From Candidatus Peregrinibacteria bacterium CG10_big_fil_rev_8_21_14_0_10_42_8 (GTDB taxonomy: Bacteria; Patescibacteriota; Gracilibacteria; Peribacterales; Peribacteraceae): DNA of 33,947 bases. Below the pieces are notes generated by a model. It was given only the letters and a program-made list of their open reading frames with translations. It did not search any database and was not told the DNA's origin. Positions 1 to 8,362 of the stretch are shown here, in pieces; position 1 is the first letter of the stretch; every line of letters starts with the position of its first letter. Both the position numbers and the translations under genes were made by a program. The stretch is from the NCBI GenBank assembly GCA_002772815.1, contig PFDQ01000038.1, forward strand, positions 1-33,947, read 5' to 3'.

Positions 1-8
1 CGCATAGT

Positions 9-43
9 TTTCTTTTGTAAGGAGATAAAGAGTACAAAAGAAA
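9..43. other. 10-bp inverted repeat at the window edge
   Basis: TTTCTTTTGT (9-18) and ACAAAAGAAA (34-43) are perfect reverse complements around a 15-nt loop. It may be the terminator of a gene to the left of the window, but the upstream gene is not visible and the role is unassigned. Confidence 0.3.
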
Positions 44-89
44 GTGTGAATGGTGCTCTGTTTGTGTCCACTTTTTGGGGTACAGATCA

Positions 90-164
90 TGGTGGGTCGG
101 GTGGGATTTGAACCCACGGCCAATAGGTTAAAAGCCTACTGCTCTACCACTGAGCTACCGACCC
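90..164 (-). tRNA. tRNA-Lys (anticodon UUU), CCA encoded
   Basis: Read on the minus strand, the acceptor stem GGGTCGG pairs with CCGACCC and is followed by discriminator A and an encoded CCA. The D arm (GCTCAGTGGTAGAGC), an anticodon loop CTTTTAA and a T arm GTGGG/TTCAAAT/CCCAC are all present, giving anticodon TTT (Lys). A promoter-like TACAAT lies upstream at about 200, with a GTTTCA box 17 nt before it. Cloverleaf pairing was checked by eye only. Confidence 0.93.
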
Positions 165-231
165 AGATGATTATTAAGTGTATTGTACGCATTTTTAGGC
201 AAAGTGAAACAGAAATCGCTATGCTTTACGC

Positions 232-1347
232 ATGAAAATAGCCCTCGTTCATGAACTTCTTACCATGCGTGGCGGTGCCGAAAGAGTACTAAAAGTGCTT
301 GCAGACCGCTATCCAAAGGCTCCTATCTATACATTGCTCTACGATGAAAAGAAACTCTCGGACTGGTTCCCACGTGATCGAGTTATCATTGCAAAACCCC
401 CTTTTTTTCATTCGCTTTTACCATCAAGGTACAAATACAACCATCATCTCTATCTAAAACACTTTCCTAAAATGGTTGAGAGCTGGAATTTTTCATCATT
501 CGACACAGTGCTCTCGACATCATCCGCTTTTACGCATGGAATTATTACCAATGGAAAGCCACGACATATTTGCTATGTTCACTCACCTGCTAGATACCTA
601 TGGGACAGAACGCACGATGTCATAGAGCACAGCTCACATGGAATACTTGGATCACTTAAAAAGCATTACCTCCACTCTACCTTCCACAAACTACGAATAT
701 GGGATGCAGAAATTGCAGCACGACCAGATGTACTCCTCGCTGCATCTGAGGAGGTACAAAGACGAATAGAGCTCTACTGGCGCAGAGAAAGCCAAGTAGT
801 CTACCCACCAATTGATGACTTTTGGTTCTCTGAAACATTTGGAGGAACTGAGAAAGAAAGCCTTCACTACTTCCTTATCGTATCGTCACTCGTTCAATAC
901 AAAAGAATCGACCTCGCGATAGAAGCATGCAACAACCTAGGCCTACATCTAAAAATTGTTGGCGAAGGCCCAGATAGAAAGAGGCTTGAAAAAATCGCTG
1001 GGAACACTATCGAATTCTATGGATACAGAAATGGTGATGAACTTGGTGACCTCTATACAGATGCAACAGCAGTGCTGTTCCCCGGTGAAGAGGACTTTGG
1101 CCTTGTCCCTTTAGAAGCAATGGCATGTGGCACACCTGTTATTGCACACAGAAGCGGTGGAGCACTTGAGACGATTATCGAACATAAAACTGGTGAATTT
1201 TTTGATGATGCAAATGCAGATTCTCTGCAAACTGCTCTCAAAAACTATGATCAAAAAAAGTATTCAAAAGAAGAGTGTAAACAAAGAGCATCCGAGTTTT
1301 CTATGAAGAAGTTTACTGACGAAATAACAAAAATTATTGCGCCCTAG
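232..1347 (+). CDS. GT4-family glycosyltransferase
   Basis: This is a two-domain GT-B glycosyltransferase of 371 aa. The N-terminal Rossmann half begins with the typical IALVHELL...GGAERV pattern, where the glycine-rich loop contacts the acceptor and phosphate side. The C-terminal half holds the sugar-nucleotide site (VGEGPDRKRLE, FYGYR) and the family EX7E signature (EEDFGLVPLEAMACGTPVI). It probably adds a sugar to a lipid-linked or cell-surface glycan on the cytoplasmic face of the membrane; donor and acceptor cannot be read from sequence. No Shine-Dalgarno is seen. A TATGCT box ends 6 nt before the ATG, so the mRNA is predicted to be leaderless. The 3' end overlaps the convergent EamA-like gene by 14 nt. 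Confidence 0.9.
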   Translation: MKIALVHELLTMRGGAERVLKVLADRYPKAPIYTLLYDEKKLSDWFPRDRVIIAKPPFFHSLLPSRYKYNHHLYLKHFPKMVESWNFSSFDTVLSTSSAFTHGIITNGKPRHICYVHSPARYLWDRTHDVIEHSSHGILGSLKKHYLHSTFHKLRIWDAEIAARPDVLLAASEEVQRRIELYWRRESQVVYPPIDDFWFSETFGGTEKESLHYFLIVSSLVQYKRIDLAIEACNNLGLHLKIVGEGPDRKRLEKIAGNTIEFYGYRNGDELGDLYTDATAVLFPGEEDFGLVPLEAMACGTPVIAHRSGGALETIIEHKTGEFFDDANADSLQTALKNYDQKKYSKEECKQRASEFSMKKFTDEITKIIAP

Positions 1348-1777
1348 AAACCAGCACTCCACCTATAACCATAAATACCGAACCAAGAAGTAGTAATGGA
1401 ACATTCACTGTTTTCCATTCTGCAAAAACAACAAGCGCGATAAGAACAGCAACCAAAACACTAACACCATGAAATGGAACAATTGCAGAAACAGAAGCCT
1501 TATGCGCCAATAGCACATACCCGAAAAGAGCAATTCCAACACCCCATACAAGTCCTACTACTGCTGCATACATACACGATGCAATATTGTATGAACGTTG
1601 TGTAACAAAGAAGCTTAAAATAATACCATCAATAAGAACCGTAGCTCCTACACATAATAAATATGTCGCTATATCAATCCCCGTATTTGTACTCGCTTTT
1701 GCAAAGACACCTGTAAGCCCGAAACAAATAGCAGGAATAATTCCACCAAGAAGGATCGCGAGGTATTGAGGATCCAT
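1334..1777 (-). CDS. Half-size EamA-like membrane protein
   Basis: This 147-aa, highly hydrophobic protein has about five predicted membrane helices (roughly residues 5-25, 35-57, 66-88, 92-112, 121-143). The pattern (ICFGLTGVFAKAS near the N-terminus, a conserved small-residue last helix) resembles one half of a DMT/EamA permease, which usually has ten helices, so a functional unit would need a dimer. The substrate is unknown. It lies 6 nt downstream of ruvB in the same direction and probably shares its transcript, and it overlaps the glycosyltransferase tail by 14 nt. Family placement rests on the helix pattern only. Confidence 0.7.
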   Translation of the reverse strand: MDPQYLAILLGGIIPAICFGLTGVFAKASTNTGIDIATYLLCVGATVLIDGIILSFFVTQRSYNIASCMYAAVVGLVWGVGIALFGYVLLAHKASVSAIVPFHGVSVLVAVLIALVVFAEWKTVNVPLLLLGSVFMVIGGVLVSRAQ

Positions 1778-1783
1778 AAGTAT

Positions 1784-2830
1784 TTAAGAAAAAAGAGTAC
1801 GCTGAGTAGTCTCAGGTATATCGAGTCCAAGAAGATCAAAAGCAAGTTTTGTTACCATTCTCCCCTTCGTGGTTCGTTGCAGATAACCACATTGCATGAG
1901 GTATGGTTCGTACACATCTTCTAGTGTATCGATCTCCTCTGCAGTCGCAGCTGCAAGCGTTGAGATACCAACAGGTCCACCACCAAATTTCTGAATAATT
2001 GTTTCGAGGATCATTCTATCTGTTGCATCGAGTCCCTTATCATCTATCCCAAGTTTCTCAAGTGTGGAATGCACACGATCTTTCGTAACAACCGTTTCAT
2101 CTTCCACTTGTGCAAAATCACGAACGCTTCGTACAAGTCTATTTGCTATACGCGGTGTCGCCCGACACGACAAAGCAACATTACGCGATGCACCTTGCTC
2201 CATTATGACATTTAAAATCCCTGCTGTGCGCTCAACAATCTGTTCCATTTCGATATCGTTATAGAACTGCAACTTAAAATGATGACTAAAGCGATCACGT
2301 AATGGCGCACTCACAGAACCGATCTTTGTTGTAGCACCAACAAGGGTAAAAGGTTTGAGTTCTAGTCTCATGCTACGAGCAGTCGGTCCCTTTCCAATAA
2401 CAAGATCGAGTGCGAAGTCCTCCATTGCACTATACAATACTTCCTCGATTGCTGGTCGCATGCGATGGATCTCATCAATAAACAGTACATCCCCTTCTTC
2501 AAGGTTGGTCAGGAGTGATGCCAAGTCCCCAGGTTTTTCGATTGCAGGTCCAGAGGTGGTGCGCATTTGTGATCCCATTTCCTTCGCTATGATATGTGCA
2601 AGCGTTGTCTTCCCTAGCCCCGGAGGTCCATGCAAGATAGTATGACCCAACGACTCTTCTCTTTTTTTTGCAGCACCGATATATACAATAAGATGCTCTT
2701 TAATTGAACTCTGTCCAACGTAGTCCACTAACTGTTTTGGTCGTAACGTTTGCTCAAACACCTCAGTGTCTGTCACAGTTTTTGCCGGTTGAACACTTGG
2801 TTCTTTTCGCTGTTGTCTTTTGATAGCCAT
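1784..2830 (-). CDS. ruvB: Holliday junction branch-migration ATPase RuvB
   Basis: RuvB is the hexameric AAA+ motor that drives branch migration of Holliday junctions with RuvA. Visible hallmarks are Walker A GPPGLGKTTLA (about residue 65), Walker B VLFIDEIHRM, sensor 1 GATTKIG, the arginine-finger region APLRDRF, and the C-terminal winged helix (GGGPVGISTLAAA...YLQRTTKGR). Length is about 348 aa, normal for RuvB. The ORF track starts at 2845 (MMTSSMAIK), but I prefer the ATG at 2830 because a TATGAT box overlaps the upstream ATGs. ruvA and ruvC are not in the window. A short divergent promoter region separates it from the exported unknown at 2897. Confidence 0.96.
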   Translation of the reverse strand: MAIKRQQRKEPSVQPAKTVTDTEVFEQTLRPKQLVDYVGQSSIKEHLIVYIGAAKKREESLGHTILHGPPGLGKTTLAHIIAKEMGSQMRTTSGPAIEKPGDLASLLTNLEEGDVLFIDEIHRMRPAIEEVLYSAMEDFALDLVIGKGPTARSMRLELKPFTLVGATTKIGSVSAPLRDRFSHHFKLQFYNDIEMEQIVERTAGILNVIMEQGASRNVALSCRATPRIANRLVRSVRDFAQVEDETVVTKDRVHSTLEKLGIDDKGLDATDRMILETIIQKFGGGPVGISTLAAATAEEIDTLEDVYEPYLMQCGYLQRTTKGRMVTKLAFDLLGLDIPETTQRTLFS

Positions 2831-2896
2831 AGAGGAAGTCATCATACCCTATAGTTTGGCTACCGAAAACTTTTAGAGAGCTGTATAGTGCAAACG

Positions 2897-3505
2897 ATGG
2901 GATCAAAAATGAAAGCAACAGTCGGCCTTCTAACAACAATGATACTTCTTGGTGTTGCAGATGCGGCACTGCTCGAAGGAATGCCAACACAAAAAATGGC
3001 AGTGATATCCGAAAATGAACCAACAACTCCAATAGTAAAACTACCGACAAAGCCCAACACTTCAGGTGAGGTTAGTCGCTACCTAGGACCAGACATAAAA
3101 GATGTTCTGAAAAAAAGAGGATTTACCACAGCTAACACTCGAGAGAAAATTATTCTAGAGAAAATTATTCCAAAAGAAGAAGCCACTCTTCAGTCGTATG
3201 TTCTTTTAAAGGATGGTGACAGAGCAGGAATGATAGCGTGGACAAACACACCAAAGGTAAAGCAATTCTACCTTGTTTTAAAGGAAGCACTGCATAGTGC
3301 ATTTACGTCCGATGTTCAAGATCTCCTCGATGAAACCCAGCGAAGAGAAGGTCGACCAACGCGAAACCTCCTGACATTCTTCGACCCAGGGCTTCTTTCA
3401 GAACGAGTCGTCTTTGTTCGTGTACGAGAGCAACTCTACGAATTTCACATCACAGAAGGCTCATCAGGTGTAATATTCGACCTTATCGAGGAATTAACCA
3501 AATAA
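2897..3505 (+). CDS. Exported protein of unknown function
   Basis: I do not recognise this 202-aa protein. It begins with a probable signal peptide (Lys near the N-terminus, then TVGLLTTMILLGVADA) followed by a mature region without membrane helices, mixed alpha/beta in composition, ending EELTK. There are no cysteines and no motif I can name. The track uses a GTG at 2888, but that codon overlaps a TATAGT -10 box (2884-2889). The ATG at 2897 is 7 nt after the box, which fits a leaderless start. It sits divergently from ruvB and upstream of rplK, with no clear functional link. Confidence 0.7.
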   Translation: MGSKMKATVGLLTTMILLGVADAALLEGMPTQKMAVISENEPTTPIVKLPTKPNTSGEVSRYLGPDIKDVLKKRGFTTANTREKIILEKIIPKEEATLQSYVLLKDGDRAGMIAWTNTPKVKQFYLVLKEALHSAFTSDVQDLLDETQRREGRPTRNLLTFFDPGLLSERVVFVRVREQLYEFHITEGSSGVIFDLIEELTK

Positions 3506-3540
3506 TGAGACAAATAACCCTATTTCTCCTGATTATTCAT

Positions 3541-3578
3541 TTGACTGCCTCTTAACCATTACGTAGAGTATCGCAGCT
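3541..3578 (+). promoter_or_regulatory. rplK promoter
   Basis: TTGACT (3541-3546), a 17-nt spacer and TAGAGT (3564-3569) lie directly before the rplK ATG at 3579, leaving at most 2-3 nt of leader. The spacing fits a housekeeping sigma-factor promoter. Confidence 0.6.
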
Positions 3579-3998
3579 ATGGCTCTACTAAAAAAGACAA
3601 TAAAGGCACAAGCTCGCGGAGGACAAGCAAATCCTGCGCCTCCACTCGGTCCAGTTCTTGGACAAGCTGGTGTTGATATCAACGCATTCTGTACACAGTT
3701 CAACGAGCGTACAAAGGATCAACAAGGACAACTTATTCCAATTGTCATCCGTGTATTTGACGATCGTAGCTTTGAATTCGACCTAAAGCAGCCACCAGCA
3801 GCAGCAATGATTATTGAAAAAGCACAGTTAAAAAAAGGAAGTGGCGAACCAAATAAGAATAAAGTTGGAAAACTCACACAAGCACAGATTCGTGAAATTG
3901 CTGAGGCAAAGATGCCAGACTTAAATGCTATCGACGTAGAAGGTGCCATGAAAATCATCGCTGGTACTGCTCGAAGCATGGGTGTGACTGTAGAATAA
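3579..3998 (+). CDS. rplK: Ribosomal protein L11
   Basis: L11 binds the GTPase-associated centre of 23S rRNA and supports factor-dependent GTP hydrolysis. The 139-aa sequence has the usual two domains: the N-terminal proline-rich segment ([20 protein letters not shown]) and the C-terminal rRNA-binding domain ([17 protein letters not shown]...ARSMGV). Length and both signatures are normal. rplK and rplA usually sit side by side; here a 221-aa Lys-tailed membrane protein gene separates them. There is no Shine-Dalgarno, and the promoter abuts the ATG. Confidence 0.98.
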   Translation: MALLKKTIKAQARGGQANPAPPLGPVLGQAGVDINAFCTQFNERTKDQQGQLIPIVIRVFDDRSFEFDLKQPPAAAMIIEKAQLKKGSGEPNKNKVGKLTQAQIREIAEAKMPDLNAIDVEGAMKIIAGTARSMGVTVE

Positions 3999-4086
3999 GC
4001 AGTATCGCAGCATTAAAATTTTTTTCTGCAATAGTATTAAGGCGCAGAGGTTTGTACTCTATGTACACCTTTCCTCAAAATAAACT

Positions 4087-4752
4087 ATGGTTGAAAACCC
4101 TCTTACAACAATTTTTGGATTTATCGGCTCCTTCTATGGGCTAGTTATCCCCCTTTGTACACTCTTCTTTCTTGCGATCTTATTCCTCGCAAGCATGACT
4201 GTACCTGGCGCAAAACCAAAAGCTGTAGGTCAAGCGATCTACACATACATCATGCATGGAACAAGTGTTCTTCTTATGACTATTGGAGCATTTCCAACAG
4301 TCTTCTCTGTCTTTGCAGGTGTACCATACTTAGGACGTACATACATTGCATTGCTTCTAGTGTTTGCATGCGGAGGGCTTCTCTTCCTTATGCAGGACCA
4401 AGAAACACATAACCTTGATAGTGCATCTCGAGCTATCCCAGAAGCGTTATACATGACAACACTCAAAGTCATTGGAAACCTTCTCGCAATCCTTTCAACA
4501 CTATCTATTCTCCTTAGTATTGTTCTGGCCTCTTTCCAGACAGGATGGTGGGTTACGCCATTTGTTACACTTGTGTACGGGCTACTTCTTAGCTGGTGTA
4601 CTCGAGGGTCACATGACTGGGAACTCTTTAAAACAATGCAAATGACAGCTGCTCCTGCAAAAGTTGTTGCTTCACAGCAAAAAGCAAAAGTATCAACACC
4701 TGCACCAGTAAAGAAAAAGAAGAAAGCAGCAGTAAAGAAGAAAAAGCGATAA
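4087..4752 (+). CDS. Polytopic membrane protein with Lys-rich C-terminal tail
   Basis: This 221-aa protein has about five membrane helices (roughly residues 12-36, 52-72, 84-101, 124-148, 152-170) followed by a cytoplasm-type basic tail ending in KKKKKAAVKKKKR. I do not recognise the membrane domain. The tail resembles basic RNA- or DNA-binding extensions and echoes the Lys/Ala protein encoded at 28499. Its place between rplK and rplA suggests, without proving, a link to translation, for example contact with ribosomes at the membrane. The leader contains CACCTTTCCTC and no Shine-Dalgarno. A strong terminator follows. Confidence 0.75.
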   Translation: MVENPLTTIFGFIGSFYGLVIPLCTLFFLAILFLASMTVPGAKPKAVGQAIYTYIMHGTSVLLMTIGAFPTVFSVFAGVPYLGRTYIALLLVFACGGLLFLMQDQETHNLDSASRAIPEALYMTTLKVIGNLLAILSTLSILLSIVLASFQTGWWVTPFVTLVYGLLLSWCTRGSHDWELFKTMQMTAAPAKVVASQQKAKVSTPAPVKKKKKAAVKKKKR

Positions 4753-4772
4753 TAGGCCTAAAACCGTTATTC

Positions 4773-4806
4773 AAAGCAATTGAATCACTTCAATTGCTTT
4801 TTTTTA
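4773..4806 (+). terminator. Rho-independent terminator
   Basis: AAAGCAATTGAA pairs with TTCAATTGCTTT around a TCAC loop, giving a 12-bp stem, followed by a T tract. It separates the membrane-protein gene from the rplA promoter. Confidence 0.88.
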
Positions 4807-4815
4807 GTGTATTTC

Positions 4816-4844
4816 TTGCGATTAAAGGCGCAATTTAGCATACT
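4816..4844 (+). promoter_or_regulatory. rplA promoter
   Basis: TTGCGA (4816-4821), a 17-nt spacer and CATACT (4839-4844) are placed just after the preceding terminator. Transcription would start near 4851, leaving a leader of about 57 nt before rplA. Confidence 0.65.
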
Positions 4845-4850
4845 GGCGTT

Positions 4851-4907
4851 TTAGTGGGAACCCTTCGGCAAGCGTTGGGTGTTTGCACCACTTTCCCCCC
4901 TCTTATT
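4851..4907 (+). promoter_or_regulatory. rplA 5' leader, possible autoregulatory RNA
   Basis: The leader contains a possible stem GCAAGC/GTTTGC closing a GTTGGGT loop, then ACCACTTTCCC and a pyrimidine-rich run to the ATG. L1 is known to repress its own operon in several bacteria by binding an mRNA mimic of its rRNA site, so a control role is plausible. The sequence also resembles the region before the element ATPase start (see findings). Confidence 0.4.
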
Positions 4908-5618
4908 ATGACAAAGACTACGACGTCTACTTCCACTCGTAAGCGTGGAAAGAAATATCAAGAAAAAGCAGCTCTCGTGGACTCTGAAAAAAAGTACACA
5001 CTCGAAGAAGCTGTAGAACTTTTACCAAAAGTTAGCACTGTCACATTTGATGCGACTGCTGAAGTGCACATCAAAATCAATGCAGATACCACACAGGCAG
5101 ACCAGCTTGTTCGAACAACAGTTGCCCTTCCACATGGTACAGGAAAGACTGTACGCATCGCTGCCTTCGTTTCTGACGACCAAGCAGATGCAGCAAAGAA
5201 AGCAGGAGCAGACATCGCAGGTATCTCTACTCTTCTCCCTCTTGTAGAACAAGAAAAGCTAGACTTCGATATTGCAGTTGCTAGTCCAGATGTTATGAAA
5301 GATCTTGGTAAAATCGCAAAGATTCTTGGTCAGCGTGGCCTCATGCCTAACCCAAAGGCAGGAACGGTGACACAGGATATTGCAAAGACCATCGATGAAC
5401 TCAAGAAAGGTCGTATTGAATGTAAAATGGACAAACAAGGAATCATCCACGCAGTATTTGGTAAAACATCTTTCGGAGCTGCAAAGCTTCAAGAAAACCT
5501 CGAAGCACTTCTTGCAGCTATTAATGAGGCAAAGCCTGCAGGAATCAAGGGTACATACATTCAAACAATTACAGTGACTCCAAGTATGGGACCTGGAATA
5601 AAGGTTGTCGTAAGCTAA
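4908..5618 (+). CDS. rplA: Ribosomal protein L1
   Basis: L1 forms the mobile L1 stalk of the 50S subunit and helps release deacylated tRNA from the E site. The 236-aa sequence contains the family segments YTLEEAVELLP, the TVALPHGTGK loop, ILGQRGLMPNPKAGTV (the diagnostic L1 motif), and a C-terminal KGTYIQTITVTPSMGPGIKV. The ORF track extends upstream to 4854, but that would translate the leader. ATG 4908 gives the normal length and start (MTKTTT, a short Thr/Ser-rich extension, then KRGKKYQE). It ends overlapping the convergent dus gene by 4 nt. Confidence 0.97.
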   Translation: MTKTTTSTSTRKRGKKYQEKAALVDSEKKYTLEEAVELLPKVSTVTFDATAEVHIKINADTTQADQLVRTTVALPHGTGKTVRIAAFVSDDQADAAKKAGADIAGISTLLPLVEQEKLDFDIAVASPDVMKDLGKIAKILGQRGLMPNPKAGTVTQDIAKTIDELKKGRIECKMDKQGIIHAVFGKTSFGAAKLQENLEALLAAINEAKPAGIKGTYIQTITVTPSMGPGIKVVVS

Positions 5619-6577
5619 GAAAGCAATATCTCCCGAACTTCGTGAACAGATTCAACGCGTACCAACTGTGCGCGTTTTTCTGATGCCGAGTCTATACCTT
5701 TTACATAACTTGCGAGGTGTCGGCGCATCTCAAACATTCCTCTCTTCTGACCTTTAACATCCACAGCCAACTGACAGTGATCAATAATAAAAGGTATCTT
5801 GTCTTCAAAGGACATCGTTTTCACGGTTGGCTGGTTTGGAGTCTTCCCATGAATAAGAGCATCACAGATATCTTTCATGAGCCATGGATTTCCAAATGTT
5901 CCTCGTCCAGCCATCACACCATCGAGGTTACCGAGTTTATCAACTGCATCCTGAGCAGTATAGATATCCCCATTTCCAATAACTGGAACAGAGATATTTC
6001 TCTTCAGTTCATAAATTGGCTCCCAGTCTGCCTGCCCACCAAACTTGCCTTCATATGTACGACCATGAATAGCAAGTGCATCTGCACCATTATCAACAAG
6101 CCCTTGGCAAAATGGAACAAGGTTGTCAATTGAGTCCCATCCAAGTCTCGTCTTCACACTTACAGGTATAGATACCTCTTTTTTTGTAGCCTCAACAAGT
6201 TTTTTTGCAAGGTCTGCATTTTTAATAAGCGCAGAACCATGGCATGACGACACAACCTTGGCAGCTGGACAGCCCATATTAATATCGATACCACTTGCAC
6301 CCATTTGTTCAATAACCTTCGCAGCAGACAAGAAGTGCTCAGGATCTTTTCCAAAAATCTGCACAATAAATGGAAACTCGATGTCTTTATCAAAACTCAG
6401 CATGCCCATAGTTTTTCGAGCTCCATAATGAATAGCATCTGTTGAAAGAAACTCTGTATATACAATAGTTTCAGGGGCAATCTTCTTAATAAGCTGCCGA
6501 TACGATGCATCAGTAACACCTGCCATAGGGGCAAGCGCAACAAATGGCCGAGGATATGTTTTCCAATCAAATATCAT
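5615..6577 (-). CDS. tRNA-dihydrouridine synthase (DusB/NifR3 type)
   Basis: This FMN-dependent enzyme reduces uridine to dihydrouridine in tRNA D loops using NADPH. The 320-aa protein shows the TIM-barrel start ALAPMAGVTD, the catalytic-cysteine segment NMGCPAAKV (Cys near residue 100), KTRLGWD, the AIHGRT motif, VIGNGDI, and MAGRGTFGNPWL near the flavin phosphate. The upstream track start (6610) is rejected: ATG 6577 begins the conserved region, and TATACT lies 7 nt before it, so it is predicted leaderless. The neighbours are rplA (convergent) and a divergent pilin-like gene. Confidence 0.93.
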   Translation of the reverse strand: MIFDWKTYPRPFVALAPMAGVTDASYRQLIKKIAPETIVYTEFLSTDAIHYGARKTMGMLSFDKDIEFPFIVQIFGKDPEHFLSAAKVIEQMGASGIDINMGCPAAKVVSSCHGSALIKNADLAKKLVEATKKEVSIPVSVKTRLGWDSIDNLVPFCQGLVDNGADALAIHGRTYEGKFGGQADWEPIYELKRNISVPVIGNGDIYTAQDAVDKLGNLDGVMAGRGTFGNPWLMKDICDALIHGKTPNQPTVKTMSFEDKIPFIIDHCQLAVDVKGQKRGMFEMRRHLASYVKGIDSASEKRAQLVRVESVHEVREILLS

Positions 6578-6663
6578 ATGAAGCAGTATAAGAATACAAC
6601 ATTTTCCCATTGTAAAGCCAGAAAGAACAACAAAGAACAGTATTCATGGCAACATAGGGGGGC

Positions 6664-7002
6664 ATGCTAAACTTCCTCTTATCACTATTGGTGCAAACCG
6701 TATATGCGCAGAGTCTTATAACAGATGGTATTCCTGGCTGTACTTTTTCAACAGGTGATATTGACCCTGGCCTCTGTATCCCAAGTTTTATTGCCCACGT
6801 TATACAGTTCATCTTTGCATTCGCTGGATCAATCTGTGTCATAATGATCATCTTTGGCGGCTATGAAATTGTGACAGGAAACCTTGCTGGAGGCGGAGGA
6901 GACGCAGGGAAGACCCGTATTCAGTGGGCTATTATCGGGTTCATTCTAGCAGCAACATCATTCTTTATTATGGACTTCATTATCGCAGCAATCGCTGGTT
7001 AA
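6664..7002 (+). CDS. VirB2/TrbC-like pilin (type IV secretion family)
   Basis: This 112-aa protein has a signal peptide (MLNFLLSLLVQTVYAQ), a short Cys-containing segment (GIPGCTF...GLCIP), then two membrane helices joined by a Gly-rich turn (GGYEIVTGN...GGGGDAGKTRIQWAIIG). This layout matches small VirB2/TrbC or Mbov_0395-type pilins, which form extracellular conjugative or uptake filaments. PrgI and TraC-like genes 4-5 kb downstream strengthen the call. It is followed after 17 nt by an AI-2E permease gene. A G-run (AGGGGGG) lies next to the ATG but is too close for a normal Shine-Dalgarno. Confidence 0.75.
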   Translation: MLNFLLSLLVQTVYAQSLITDGIPGCTFSTGDIDPGLCIPSFIAHVIQFIFAFAGSICVIMIIFGGYEIVTGNLAGGGGDAGKTRIQWAIIGFILAATSFFIMDFIIAAIAG

Positions 7003-7019
7003 CCCTTCCAAATTTTATT

Positions 7020-8261
7020 ATGGCTAATAAGAAACAAGACGCATTTACATCTATCCGAGTCATTGGAGAAAAGGCTCAACGTATTATTCAAAAAGCAAAA
7101 GGTAATACAAAAAAAGAACCTGTAAAAAAGGTATATCGACCAACACCTACAAAGAAGACAGATGAAATTATCATGCATATTTCTTCTACAAGTGTAGGAC
7201 GAGGAGCATTTACTATTTTAGGCATTGTTGCAGGAACATGGGTTGTCTACACACTTCGTGACAAAGTACTTCTCCTTCTCCTTGCAATGTTTGTTGCAGC
7301 TGTTTTAGACCCAAGTGTAGAAGCGATGGAACGAAGGGGTTTTCCACGGGCTATTGCTATATTACTTCATTACTTCCTCGCAATATTTGCTCTGCTATTC
7401 TTACTTATCTCGTTTATTCCGATCATAGCAGACCAAATACAAGGTATTGCAATTATCATTTCAGCAGAGGTTGATAGCTTCCTAGCAAACCCACAAATTG
7501 CACTTCCTCTTGTAAAAGATGACCTCAATTTACGACTAACAATTTTCGTGCAGACAACACTACAAAACTTATCTATTAACGAGTTTGCTGATGCACTTGC
7601 TCAATTTGGACAAAACCTATCATCAGCAGCACAAGGAGGTGTTCGTTTTGCAACACGCATCGCAGGTGGTGTCGTAAACTTTGTTGTCTCTACCTTGATC
7701 GTGCTCGTCCTTGCATTCTTTATGCAGATGGAGAAAGAAGGGATCTTCAAATGGCTACGAGGATTTTTCCCTAGCCATTTCAGAACCTATCTCGACAATA
7801 AGTCAGAAGCGGTACACAGTAAAATTGGACAATGGGCACGTGGAGAAATGCTCCTTATGCTTTCCATTTTCGCACTAACGCTTATTGCGCTCATTATCCT
7901 GCAAATGCCATACGCACTGACACTCGCAGTTCTTGCGGGCTTCTGTGAGTTTATTCCAGCCATTGGTCCGTTCATTGCGGCAGTACCTGCTGTCCTTATT
8001 GCATTCACACAGGAAGGCTTTGTTGTAGGGTGTATCGTCATTGGTGTGTACTACGTTATTCAATGGTGTGAAAACAATCTACTCGTACCTCTTATTATGA
8101 AAAGGGCTGTTGGGCTCTCCCCTATCGCAATTCTCTTTGCAATGCTTGTTGGAGTTTCTTTCCCAGAAACAGTACATCCTATCCTTGGAATCATGCTTGC
8201 TGTGCCAACTACAACCATTATTAGCATCTTCCTTGATGATTGGAGGAATACAAAGAATTGA
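7020..8261 (+). CDS. AI-2E/PerM family permease
   Basis: This 413-aa integral membrane protein belongs to the AI-2E transporter superfamily. It has a basic cytoplasmic N-terminus (about 60 residues, Lys-rich), paired helices around LLLLLAMFVAAVLDPSVEAMERRGFPRAIAIL, a long extracytoplasmic segment, then the conserved C-terminal helix cluster (LAGFCEFIPAIGPFIAAVP, NNLLVPLIMKRAVGLSPI). Known relatives act as autoinducer-2 exporters or Na+/H+ antiporters; the substrate here is unknown. Start 7020 is chosen over 6924, which lies in the pilin gene. The leader is pyrimidine-rich (AACCCTTCC) with no Shine-Dalgarno. A terminator follows. Confidence 0.9.
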   Translation: MANKKQDAFTSIRVIGEKAQRIIQKAKGNTKKEPVKKVYRPTPTKKTDEIIMHISSTSVGRGAFTILGIVAGTWVVYTLRDKVLLLLLAMFVAAVLDPSVEAMERRGFPRAIAILLHYFLAIFALLFLLISFIPIIADQIQGIAIIISAEVDSFLANPQIALPLVKDDLNLRLTIFVQTTLQNLSINEFADALAQFGQNLSSAAQGGVRFATRIAGGVVNFVVSTLIVLVLAFFMQMEKEGIFKWLRGFFPSHFRTYLDNKSEAVHSKIGQWARGEMLLMLSIFALTLIALIILQMPYALTLAVLAGFCEFIPAIGPFIAAVPAVLIAFTQEGFVVGCIVIGVYYVIQWCENNLLVPLIMKRAVGLSPIAILFAMLVGVSFPETVHPILGIMLAVPTTTIISIFLDDWRNTKN

Positions 8262-8301
8262 TAAGAATACTTACCAATCCACTATTTTGCTACATTAAAT
8301 A

Positions 8302-8335
8302 GGCATCTGTCACTGCACAGATGCCTTGTTTTTTG
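8302..8335 (+). terminator. Rho-independent terminator
   Basis: GGCATCTGT pairs with ACAGATGCC around CACTGC, followed by TTGTTTTTT. It lies about 40 nt after the AI-2E stop and before the clpC promoter. Confidence 0.88.
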
Positions 8336-8362
8336 GTAAAATATCTAGAACTAATTCGTTCA

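Noticed and set aside
50-235. 61-aa ORF overlapping tRNA-Lys
   Set aside because: It reads antisense through the tRNA gene and has no domain; the tRNA explains the sequence.
3567-4011. 11-nt direct repeat AGTATCGCAGC on both sides of rplK
   Set aside because: Could suggest a mobile insertion, but rplK is a core gene in normal context and an 11-nt pair can be chance or promoter-related.
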